A DNA stretch of 57,021 nt from JAFMIT01 sp044341215 (GTDB lineage Bacteria; Actinomycetota; Actinomycetes; S36-B12; UBA5976), in assembly GCA_044341215.1 (NCBI GenBank), contig JBIISC010000004.1, positions 1 through 57,021 of the forward strand, read 5' to 3'. A program made the translations under genes and the position numbers. Shown here one piece after another: positions 7,558 to 15,234 of the stretch. Each line of letters starts with the position of its first letter. Position 1 is the stretch's first letter. The notes below the pieces were generated by a model. The model worked only from the letters and a program-made list of their open reading frames with translations, searched no databases and had not been told where the DNA came from.

Positions 7558-9050
7558 AAAGCTTGCACCTCCTCGATCAGCAAATGGCCCCATTTTTCCT
7601 TCAAAGCATTTTCAAGCGCAGCACCTACGTTATATAAACGATCATCTCCCATTACTGGCGCCATAATTTGCAAACCAACTGGAAGTCCATCTTCAGGTGC
7701 TAGACCAATTGGCAAAGACATTGCTGAGTTGCCCGCAAGGTTTACCGGGATAGTTGCCACATCATTTAGATACATAGCAAGTGGATCATCTACTTTGTCA
7801 CCAATCTTGAAGGCTGTGGTTGGCGCAGTAGGCGAAATCAAAACATCTACCTTTTCAAAAGCAGCTGCGAAATCTCGTGAAATCAACGTGCGAACTTTTT
7901 GTGCTGAACCGTAGTAAGCGTCGTAGTAACCACTAGATAGCGCATAAGTTCCGAGCATGATCCGGCGTTTAACTTCTGGGCCAAAACCAGCTTCGCGGGT
8001 CATAGACATAACTTGTTCAACTGCATTTTCAACATTGTCGCCAACCCGCAAGCCATAACGCATACCATCAAATTTTGCTAAATTCGATGAACATTCTGAT
8101 GGCAAAATCAAGTAGTAAGCACCAAGGGCATATTCGAAAGACGGACACGAAACTTCATGGACTTCTGCACCTAATGAAGTCAGAATATCAACGGCTTCTC
8201 TGAATCGTTGTTGAACTCCAGCTTGATAACCCTCGCCACCAAGTTGCTTAACTAAACCAATCTTTACGCCTTTTACATCTGCCTTTAATGCTGCGCCGAC
8301 AACATCTGGCACCGATTGATTAATAGAAGTCGAATCTCGTGGATCATGACCTGCAATTGCTTTATGCAAAAGTGCTGTGTCGAGCACGTTTCGAGCACAT
8401 GGGCCAACTTGATCAAGAGATGATGCAAGTGCGATTACGCCGTAACGCGAAACTGCACCATAAGTTGGCTTAACTCCCACAGTTCCAGTGACTGCTGCCG
8501 GTTGGCGAATAGATCCACCAGTGTCAGAACCAATTGCAAGTGGCGCTTCAAATGCTGCAAGAGCTGCTGAAGATCCACCGCCAGAACCACCAGGAATTCT
8601 TTCCAAGTCCCAAGGATTCTTGGTTGGACCATAAGCAGAATATTCAGTTGAAGAACCCATTGCGAATTCATCCATATTTGTTTTGCCCAAAATGATGATG
8701 TCATTTTCGCGAAGTTTCTTTACGACTGTTGCATCGTATGGTGGTCGCCAGTTTTCCAAGATTTTTGAACCAGCGGTTGTTGGAACACCTTCCATTGCCA
8801 AAATATCTTTCAAAGCAAGTGGAACGCCAGCAAGTGGGCCCAGCTTTTCACCATCCTTGATCTTCGCATCCACTTTGGCAGCATCACTAAGCGCGCTCTC
8901 TTTTGTTAAATGCAAAAATGCGTGAACACGTTCGTCAACTTTTTCGATTCGATCAAAGTGAGCTTGGGTAACCTCAACACTTGACAATTCCCCATTTGCA
9001 ATTTTGGTTGCAATATCTTTAGCATTTAGCTTGATAATCTCATTGGTCAT
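7554..9050 (-). CDS. gatA: Asp/Glu-tRNA(Asn/Gln) amidotransferase subunit A
   Basis: Amidase subunit of GatCAB that releases ammonia from glutamine. The amidase signature is clear: the catalytic lysine region LALKDI (about 78-83), GKTNMDEFAMGSSTE, and the glycine/serine block PGGSGGGSSAA followed by SDTGGSIRQPA, which carry the cis-Ser and nucleophile Ser of the Ser-cisSer-Lys triad. The length, 498 residues, is standard. It overlaps gatC and gatB by four bases each (ATGA), so C-A-B is one coupled unit. Its presence implies the indirect route for making Gln-tRNA and/or Asn-tRNA, as in most actinobacteria. Confidence 0.97.
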   Translation of the reverse strand: MTNEIIKLNAKDIATKIANGELSSVEVTQAHFDRIEKVDERVHAFLHLTKESALSDAAKVDAKIKDGEKLGPLAGVPLALKDILAMEGVPTTAGSKILENWRPPYDATVVKKLRENDIIILGKTNMDEFAMGSSTEYSAYGPTKNPWDLERIPGGSGGGSSAALAAFEAPLAIGSDTGGSIRQPAAVTGTVGVKPTYGAVSRYGVIALASSLDQVGPCARNVLDTALLHKAIAGHDPRDSTSINQSVPDVVGAALKADVKGVKIGLVKQLGGEGYQAGVQQRFREAVDILTSLGAEVHEVSCPSFEYALGAYYLILPSECSSNLAKFDGMRYGLRVGDNVENAVEQVMSMTREAGFGPEVKRRIMLGTYALSSGYYDAYYGSAQKVRTLISRDFAAAFEKVDVLISPTAPTTAFKIGDKVDDPLAMYLNDVATIPVNLAGNSAMSLPIGLAPEDGLPVGLQIMAPVMGDDRLYNVGAALENALKEKWGHLLIEEVQAL

Positions 9051-9343
9051 GATTCGTCCAAAATTCTTGGAACTCTAAAGCGTGAATCTTCCGAAGCTGG
9101 TGCGCCGCTCAGGGCTTGTTCTGCACTCAGGCTCTGTTGGACTACATCTTCGCGAAACACATTTACAACTGGAACTGCATGCGAGGTCGGTGGAATATCA
9201 TCATTGACTACTTCACTCACGCGAGCAACTGCGCCGAGAATTACATCGAGTTGTCCTGCATAGTGGTCAAGTTCCTGGTCGGTCAGATCGAGGCGAGCCA
9301 ATTTAGCCAAGTGAGCTACTTCTGCCCGGGTAATAGATGCCAT
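9047..9343 (-). CDS. gatC: Asp/Glu-tRNA(Asn/Gln) amidotransferase subunit C
   Basis: Small 98-residue clamp that wraps GatA and GatB together. The N-terminal ITRAEVAHLAKLARLDLTDQEL helix pair and the C-terminal LREDVV-like element (VFREDVVQQSLS) are family landmarks. A TAGTAT -10 box lies seven bases upstream of the ATG with no ribosome site, suggesting a leaderless gatCAB message starting in the short gap after ligA. The stop overlaps the gatA start by four bases. Confidence 0.94.
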   Translation of the reverse strand: MASITRAEVAHLAKLARLDLTDQELDHYAGQLDVILGAVARVSEVVNDDIPPTSHAVPVVNVFREDVVQQSLSAEQALSGAPASEDSRFRVPRILDES

Positions 9344-9350
9344 AGGGGCA

Positions 9351-9356
9351 ATACTA
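9351..9356 (-). promoter_or_regulatory. -10 box of gatC (leaderless start)
   Basis: TAGTAT on the minus strand followed by TGCCCCT and ATG. It would allow gatCAB to be transcribed independently of ligA. Confidence 0.5.
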
Positions 9357-9378
9357 AGAGCCCGCGGTCAGGCTCAAA

Positions 9379-11466
9379 TTAGCGTGCGACTTTCGATGCG
9401 GCTTCTGGGCCTTTTTCTAGCAAAACTATGAAGCCCGCGAGATCTAATATCGGACGGCCAAGTTCTTCTGCTTTTGATGCCTTTGATCCAGCATTTTCGC
9501 CAATCACAACAAAATCTGTGTTCATTGAAACTGTCGCTGCGCTCTTTGCACCACGTGACGTCACCGCCTCAGCCGCTGACTCACGGGTGAAACCATCGAG
9601 TGAGCCAGTGATAACAATTGTCAGCCCAGCAAGAGTCTGCTCACCTAATTCAACTTCTTCATCTTGAAAAGTAACTCCAGCTTTTTGCCAATTAGAAATA
9701 ACTTCGCGATGCCACTTAACACTGAACCAGTCTTTTACAGATTCTGCGATAACTGGTCCAACACCTTCAACTTGCGATAAGACATCTAGTGGCGCTTGCT
9801 CAATTGCTTCTATCGAGCAAAATTCTTTAGCAAGAGCTTTCGCAGCGATTGGTCCAACATGACGCATTGAAAGTGCACAAATAAATCGCCAAAGTTGTTT
9901 GGCTTTGGCTTTTTCAAGGCTAACTAACATTTTGTTTGCGTTAGCTGTCAGCTCTATCTGACCATTTTTATCTTTCTTTGTGAAAAATTCACTGGTTAAC
10001 AAATCTTCTTCTTTTAGGGCAAATAATTTGGCTTCATTGATTAGCACTCCATCGGCCAACAATGCTCCTGCAGCTTGAGCACCTAGATTTTCTATGTCCA
10101 AGATTGCCCTGCTTGCTAAATAGATAATTCTTTCCCGAAGTTGAGCTGGGCAAGATTGTGAATTTGGACAACGTAAATCCACATCACCCTCTTTTTGAGC
10201 ACCTAGAGGCGAACCACATTCAGGGCACCTAGTTGGCATAACAAATTTCTTTTCAGAACCATCCCGCAGCGCAACAACTGGGCCGACAATCTCAGGAATC
10301 ACGTCGCCTGCTTTGCGCAAAACCACGGTGTCACCTATCAATACACCTTTGCGTTCAACTTCTTCCTGATTGTGCAACGTGGCCATTTCAACCACACTTC
10401 CTGCGACTTTGACTGGCAACATATGGCCAAATGGAGTTGCGCGGCCTGTGCGACCAACCGACACCCGAATATCCAATAGCTTTGTATTAACTTCTTCAGG
10501 CGGATATTTGTACGCAATTGCCCAACGCGGTGCCCGCGAAGTGAAACCAAGTTGCTCTTGCAGGTTTAGTGCATTGACTTTAACAACTATGCCATCTATG
10601 TCATGTTCTACAGCATGGCGATTATCTCCATGGAACTTAATAAACTTTATTACTTCTTCAGTTTTTGTTAATACTTTAAAGTGTTTGCTGATTGGCAATC
10701 CCCAGGACTCCAAGATTTCGTAAGCATCAGACTGATTTCCAAATCCCAATGCTGCAGATTCGCCAACTCCGTGCACAGTCATCCGCAATGGCCTGCTCGC
10801 AGTTACTCGTGGATCTTTTTGCCGCAATGACCCAGCAGCAGCATTTCTAGGGTTTGCAAACGGTGGTTTCCCTGCTGCCACTAATCCGGCATTCAATTTG
10901 TCGAACTCGGCGTTTGGAAAATAAATTTCTCCGCGAACTTCAACAATCTCAGGTACTGCAATTTTTCCAGTTGCTACCAACCGATCGGGCACTCCGACAA
11001 TAGACCTTACATTTGCAGTGACATCTTCGCCATTTGAGCCGTCGCCACGGGTAGCCGCTGAAATCAGTTTTCCATTTTCATAAGTCAAGTTGATTGCCAG
11101 ACCGTCAATTTTTAATTCACAGAGGAATTCACAGGAGCCAACACCTTTTTCGACTCGTAAAACCCAGTCCAGAAATTCTTCTTCACTAAAGACATTGTCC
11201 AAACTCATCATTCGAGATCTATGTGAAATAGCAGCAAAGTCTGTGGTGTATTCCCCACCGACTTTTTGGGTAGGTGAGTCTGGAGTTCTTAATTCAGGAT
11301 ATTCATTTTCAATTTGGATTAATTCGCGTTCATAGTTGTCATATTGCCCATCGGAAACAACCGGTGCATCTAATACGTAATAGCTATAGCGATATTCCTC
11401 GACTAATTCACACAATTCTTTGTGCCGCAATCGAGCATCAATTAAAGCTTTATCGCCTTTGCCCAT
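9379..11466 (-). CDS. ligA: NAD-dependent DNA ligase
   Basis: Seals nicks during replication and repair using NAD+. Domains in order: Ia with YYVLDAPVVSDGQYD (about 27-41); the adenylation domain with the AMP-accepting lysine in CELKIDG (about residue 115); the OB fold; a four-cysteine zinc finger (CPECG...CPNSQSC, about 410-435); helix-hairpin-helix repeats; and a C-terminal BRCT domain (GLTIVITGSLDGFTRE onward). The 695 residues from the ATG at 11466 fit the family. A GATAAT -10 box lies six bases upstream, making this start better than 11505. The promoter overlaps the last codons of mnmA. Confidence 0.96.
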   Translation of the reverse strand: MGKGDKALIDARLRHKELCELVEEYRYSYYVLDAPVVSDGQYDNYERELIQIENEYPELRTPDSPTQKVGGEYTTDFAAISHRSRMMSLDNVFSEEEFLDWVLRVEKGVGSCEFLCELKIDGLAINLTYENGKLISAATRGDGSNGEDVTANVRSIVGVPDRLVATGKIAVPEIVEVRGEIYFPNAEFDKLNAGLVAAGKPPFANPRNAAAGSLRQKDPRVTASRPLRMTVHGVGESAALGFGNQSDAYEILESWGLPISKHFKVLTKTEEVIKFIKFHGDNRHAVEHDIDGIVVKVNALNLQEQLGFTSRAPRWAIAYKYPPEEVNTKLLDIRVSVGRTGRATPFGHMLPVKVAGSVVEMATLHNQEEVERKGVLIGDTVVLRKAGDVIPEIVGPVVALRDGSEKKFVMPTRCPECGSPLGAQKEGDVDLRCPNSQSCPAQLRERIIYLASRAILDIENLGAQAAGALLADGVLINEAKLFALKEEDLLTSEFFTKKDKNGQIELTANANKMLVSLEKAKAKQLWRFICALSMRHVGPIAAKALAKEFCSIEAIEQAPLDVLSQVEGVGPVIAESVKDWFSVKWHREVISNWQKAGVTFQDEEVELGEQTLAGLTIVITGSLDGFTRESAAEAVTSRGAKSAATVSMNTDFVVIGENAGSKASKAEELGRPILDLAGFIVLLEKGPEAASKVAR

Positions 11467-11472
11467 TTGCGG

Positions 11473-11478
11473 ATTATC
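11473..11478 (-). promoter_or_regulatory. -10 box of ligA (leaderless start)
   Basis: GATAAT (five of six to TATAAT) followed by CCGCAA and the ATG. It lies inside the final codons of mnmA. Confidence 0.5.
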
Positions 11479-12565
11479 TCTCGCCCAACCGACGTGCTGT
11501 ATCAATCATCACAGATCCCGCAACTCGATCCCCATCGTAAAAAACGGCCTGTTGGCCAGGCGCTACACCACGTAAGAATTCTTCAGTTCGAAAAGTCAAA
11601 TCACCGTCGGTAACCGAAACAATTTCTGAAGGGACCTCAGTGCCATGTGCCCGCCATTGCACACCAAGTTTTTGACCCGACTCAAAACCAGTAGTGGTGA
11701 CAGTTGGCTTTATGCCACTTACTTCATTCACCTCAAGCAAACGTGGTGGCCCAACAAAAACTGTTTTTGTCTTCACATCAATACTTGTCACATATCTAGC
11801 GGCGCCGTCATCAGCTGGTGTTCCCAAAGCCAACCCACGACGTTGACCAATAGTGAAAGTGTGTGCACCTTGATGTGCACCAACTACGTCACCACTTACC
11901 GCATCAACGATTTTGCCTGGCTGAGGTCCAAGGCGTGATTGCAAGAAACCTGCAGTGTCACCATCCGGAATGAAACAGATATCATGACTATCTGGTTTCT
12001 TCGCAACCAATAGATCTAAATTCTCAGCTTCTTTGCGAATGTCCGGTTTAGCGGTGTCGCCAATTGGAAATAGTGCACGCTCTAATTGCCACTGTTCTAA
12101 AACTCCCAAAACATAGGACTGATCTTTGAGTGGATCTACTGCTCTATGCAATTCAACACCGTTTGAGCCATTAACTAATTGCGCGTAGTGTCCTGTGGCA
12201 ACCGCATCAAAACCAAGAGCTATCGCACGATCTAGTAGAGCTGAAAACTTAATTTTTTCATTACAGCGCAAACATGGATTTGGGGTTCGACCTTCAGAAT
12301 ATTCGGCTAGGAAATCGTCTACGACGCCAGCTTTGAATTCCTCAGCCATATCCCAGACATAAAATGGAATTCCTAAAACATCAGAGGCACGTCTAGCGTC
12401 GCGTGAATCTTCAAGTGAGCAACATCCGCGTGCACCAGATCTAAAGGATTGAGGGTTTGCCGAAAGGGCAAGATGTACCCCTGTGACCTCGTGCCCTGCA
12501 GCAACTACTCGAGCTGCTGCAACCGCTGAATCAACTCCGCCTGAAAGCGCCGCCAGAATTTTCAT
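11474..12565 (-). CDS. mnmA: tRNA-specific 2-thiouridylase
   Basis: Thiolates uridine 34 of the Lys, Glu and Gln tRNAs, taking sulfur from a cysteine desulfurase. The PP-loop SGGVDS is at residues 8-13. The two catalytic cysteines are in PNPCLRCNE and in SHDICFIPDGD. The 363-residue length is normal. The ATG at 12565 opens directly with MKILAALSGGVDS; upstream in-frame codons overlap the desulfurase gene and are rejected. It lies 13 bases after the desulfurase, so the sulfur donor and user are co-expressed. Confidence 0.96.
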   Translation of the reverse strand: MKILAALSGGVDSAVAAARVVAAGHEVTGVHLALSANPQSFRSGARGCCSLEDSRDARRASDVLGIPFYVWDMAEEFKAGVVDDFLAEYSEGRTPNPCLRCNEKIKFSALLDRAIALGFDAVATGHYAQLVNGSNGVELHRAVDPLKDQSYVLGVLEQWQLERALFPIGDTAKPDIRKEAENLDLLVAKKPDSHDICFIPDGDTAGFLQSRLGPQPGKIVDAVSGDVVGAHQGAHTFTIGQRRGLALGTPADDGAARYVTSIDVKTKTVFVGPPRLLEVNEVSGIKPTVTTTGFESGQKLGVQWRAHGTEVPSEIVSVTDGDLTFRTEEFLRGVAPGQQAVFYDGDRVAGSVMIDTARRLGER

Positions 12566-12578
12566 TTGTCGTCTCTCA

Positions 12579-13754
12579 TCAAAGTCGCTGCCTAGTCTTA
12601 CCTGCCCGACGGGCACGTTCAACAGTTTCGGGCAGTATTCTTTCTAACAATTCGATATCTCCCAAGTTTGAAGTTCTACCGAGCGAGAATCTGAGAGCGC
12701 CAACGGCTACTTCCTCACTAATTCCCATGTTCATCAATACGTGTGAAGGTTGTGGAATTCCGGCTGTGCAGGCCGAACCAGTTGAACATTCAACTTGTGC
12801 GGCATCTAACAACATCAGCAAGGCATCACCTTCGCAACCAATAAATGTGAAATGCACATTTCCTGGAAGTCTATTTGTGCGGTCACCATTTAGGACTGCA
12901 TCAGGAATAATGCTTTCAATTCCTGAAATCATGCGATCTCGCAATTGAATTAAATGTTCTCTGTGTTCGGCAATCCGCCCAGTAGAAATCTTTACAGCTT
13001 CACCCAGTGCAGCTATTAAGTGTGTAGGAATGGTTCCGGAACGAACTTCACGTTCTTGGCCTCCACCATGTAGTACTGGCACTGGCTTAAATTCTCTACG
13101 CAAAATCAAAGCACCAATACCCATCGGTCCGCCAATTTTGTGCCCACTTAAAGTCAAAGCATCAACACCAAGTTTCTTGAAATCAATCTCAATTGCACCA
13201 ACGGCCTGTACGGCATCGGTGTGCACTGGAATAGATGATTTCTTTGCCAACGCCACAATTTCTTCAATAGGTTGAACTGTGCCAACTTCATTATTTGCAA
13301 ACATTATTGAAATCAATGCAATCTCATCTGCATTATTTTCAATAATTTTCCGAAGGGCTTCTAAATTAATTCCACCAAATTCATCAACTGGAGCAAATAC
13401 CACTTCAGCATTCTCCATTTGTTCCATCCACTGAGCTGGGTCAAGCACAGCATGGTGTTCGATTGATGAAATAACTATTTTATTTCGGCGTGGATCTTGA
13501 GCATTTCGCAACCAATAAAGTCCCTTGATTGCCAAGTTGTTGGCTTCTGTTCCACCTGAAGTGAAGACAACTTCGCCAGGCAGACAATTAAGCGCTGTCG
13601 AGATCTTTTCCCTTGCTATCTCAACAGTCTTTCGGGCAGCGCGACCTGAAGTATGCAAACTTGATGGATTTCCAACTTCGGAAAGATGCTTTGTCATGAT
13701 TTCAATAACTTCTGGAAACACCACTGTTGTGGCCGCATGATCTAGGTAAACCAT
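12579..13754 (-). CDS. Cysteine desulfurase (IscS/NifS group)
   Basis: PLP enzyme that takes sulfur from cysteine as a persulfide, here most likely to feed MnmA next door and perhaps FeS assembly. MVYLDHAATT opens at the usual position. The PLP lysine is K206 in SGHKIGGP, and the catalytic cysteine is C329 in the loop STGSACTAG, typical of the IscS/NifS group rather than SufS. The start ATG overlaps the ETF stop as TAATG. The order etf, desulfurase, mnmA, ligA matches what I recall of M. tuberculosis fixA/fixB-iscS-trmU-ligA. The gene could be called iscS; the symbol is left open because the partner set is not visible. Confidence 0.94.
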   Translation of the reverse strand: MVYLDHAATTVVFPEVIEIMTKHLSEVGNPSSLHTSGRAARKTVEIAREKISTALNCLPGEVVFTSGGTEANNLAIKGLYWLRNAQDPRRNKIVISSIEHHAVLDPAQWMEQMENAEVVFAPVDEFGGINLEALRKIIENNADEIALISIMFANNEVGTVQPIEEIVALAKKSSIPVHTDAVQAVGAIEIDFKKLGVDALTLSGHKIGGPMGIGALILRREFKPVPVLHGGGQEREVRSGTIPTHLIAALGEAVKISTGRIAEHREHLIQLRDRMISGIESIIPDAVLNGDRTNRLPGNVHFTFIGCEGDALLMLLDAAQVECSTGSACTAGIPQPSHVLMNMGISEEVAVGALRFSLGRTSNLGDIELLERILPETVERARRAGKTRQRL

Positions 13755-15061
13755 TATTTACCTAACTCTTGCAATAGGGCCGCTAATACTTCGTCAGCGT
13801 CACCAACTATTGCTAGGTCTGCAAAAGCAAAAATCTCAGCTTCAGGGTCTTTATTCACCGCTGCAATGTAGTTTGGTTTTCTAACGCCTGCAAAATGGTA
13901 GTGCGCACCACTTACGCCAAAACCTACGTAAATATTTGGGCTAATCGTGCGACCAGACGCTCCGACCAAACTTTCCACGCCAATATGACCTTTATCAAAG
14001 GCTGCAGAAGTGCCAACCACTTCTGCTTCCATTGATTTTGCAACGATTCGCAAGTCGCCAATGGATGTAACTCCACCACCAACACAGACTGAAATTCCCT
14101 TGCAGCTTGGTACGTCGGCAATCGTGATTACAGATGGTCCTTTGCATTCAATTATGACGTTGACCGATCCATCAAAGATTTCTTTAGTGAATTGGTCATT
14201 TTCTGCAGCGCAGACATCTGTTATTAGCGCTAATTTATTTTCGGCTGCAAAACTAGCAGCTTCAGCTTTTTGATCTGCCGTAAAAACTTTAACTTCGCTA
14301 GCAGGATTGATTTCTACTTTTTGGATTTGAGTATCTTCAACATTTGACCACTTTGAAATTTGCTCTAAAAGCAAAACTGCAAGTTCTTTTGGTGTGCCAC
14401 TCTTTTTCTCAGGATTTTTTTCCTTCAAAATTGTAGTCTGTGAAATAATTTTTGTCTTGGGCGCGATGTCTGCTAAACCCAGATCTACAAGATTCAATGT
14501 TGAAACTGGTTTGTTCTTGGCGGCTGCGATGCCTTTGAAGTTGGGCAATCGCGGAGTATTGAAATCTTTAGTCACCACAACGATGCTTGGCTTTTTAAGA
14601 TTCAAAACCAAATCCAGCTCAGATTCACTACTGACTTCAACGTAATTCCAATCAAGCAATCGGGCTACATAGGCTGGAACCACTTCACTTTGCCCATCTG
14701 AAGATTTGGTACCAGCGAAAACTAAATCTGCACCGCAATGCAATATGGCTTTTGCCAATACGTTTGCAGTTACCCAAATATCTGCTCCGTGGAGGTTCTC
14801 ATCCGTCACATGAACAGATTCATCAATTCCCATTGCCAATGCGCGTTTGGTTGACTGCTCAACACCTGCTGGTCCCATCGAGATTGAAACAGTTTGGATG
14901 CCGGAAGCATCTGATATTTGAAGTGCCGCTTCTACTGCGTGCAGGTCAGAAGGGTTCAAAACTGGGTCGGTGAGGGTTCGCTCCAAACGCAAATTCTCAA
15001 CGTTGAGAGTTAACCGCGAATCTGCACTTGGTACCTGCTTTACCAAGACTGCAATTTTCAC
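13754..15061 (-). CDS. Fused, shortened electron transfer flavoprotein (EtfB-EtfA)
   Basis: ETFs pass electrons from acyl-CoA and other dehydrogenases to the respiratory chain; normally EtfB (about 260 residues) and EtfA (about 320) are separate. Here one 435-residue chain holds both. Residues 1-190 are EtfB-like (MKIAVLVKQVP, DLVFAGTKSSDG, and the recognition-loop segment TPRLPNFKGIAAAKNKP at 169-185). Residues about 255-320 look like a remnant of EtfA domain I. Residues 325-435 are the EtfA FAD domain (SGRTISPNIY, GVSGAHYH, NKDPEAEIF, ADLAIVGD). The usual GGRG is GGGV, and the arginine of GASRAAVDAG is missing (GTSAAFDKG). The start is GTG after GAGGTGA. No dehydrogenase partner lies nearby. 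Electron transfer is inferred from homology. Confidence 0.88.
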   Translation of the reverse strand: MKIAVLVKQVPSADSRLTLNVENLRLERTLTDPVLNPSDLHAVEAALQISDASGIQTVSISMGPAGVEQSTKRALAMGIDESVHVTDENLHGADIWVTANVLAKAILHCGADLVFAGTKSSDGQSEVVPAYVARLLDWNYVEVSSESELDLVLNLKKPSIVVVTKDFNTPRLPNFKGIAAAKNKPVSTLNLVDLGLADIAPKTKIISQTTILKEKNPEKKSGTPKELAVLLLEQISKWSNVEDTQIQKVEINPASEVKVFTADQKAEAASFAAENKLALITDVCAAENDQFTKEIFDGSVNVIIECKGPSVITIADVPSCKGISVCVGGGVTSIGDLRIVAKSMEAEVVGTSAAFDKGHIGVESLVGASGRTISPNIYVGFGVSGAHYHFAGVRKPNYIAAVNKDPEAEIFAFADLAIVGDADEVLAALLQELGK

Positions 15062-15234
15062 TATTCACCTCATCTAGCTTGAGTTAGTTCACTCGGACAC
15101 TGTGAGTATTCTCTCAGCGATTTAGCACAAAGGCTCACCCCGCGGTCTGCCCTTATGCGCCACACTGACCCTAGGCAGGTAAATTGCCGTCTGATTTTGT
15201 ATGTAAAGACTCACGCTAAGGGGCTCGAGAGAAT

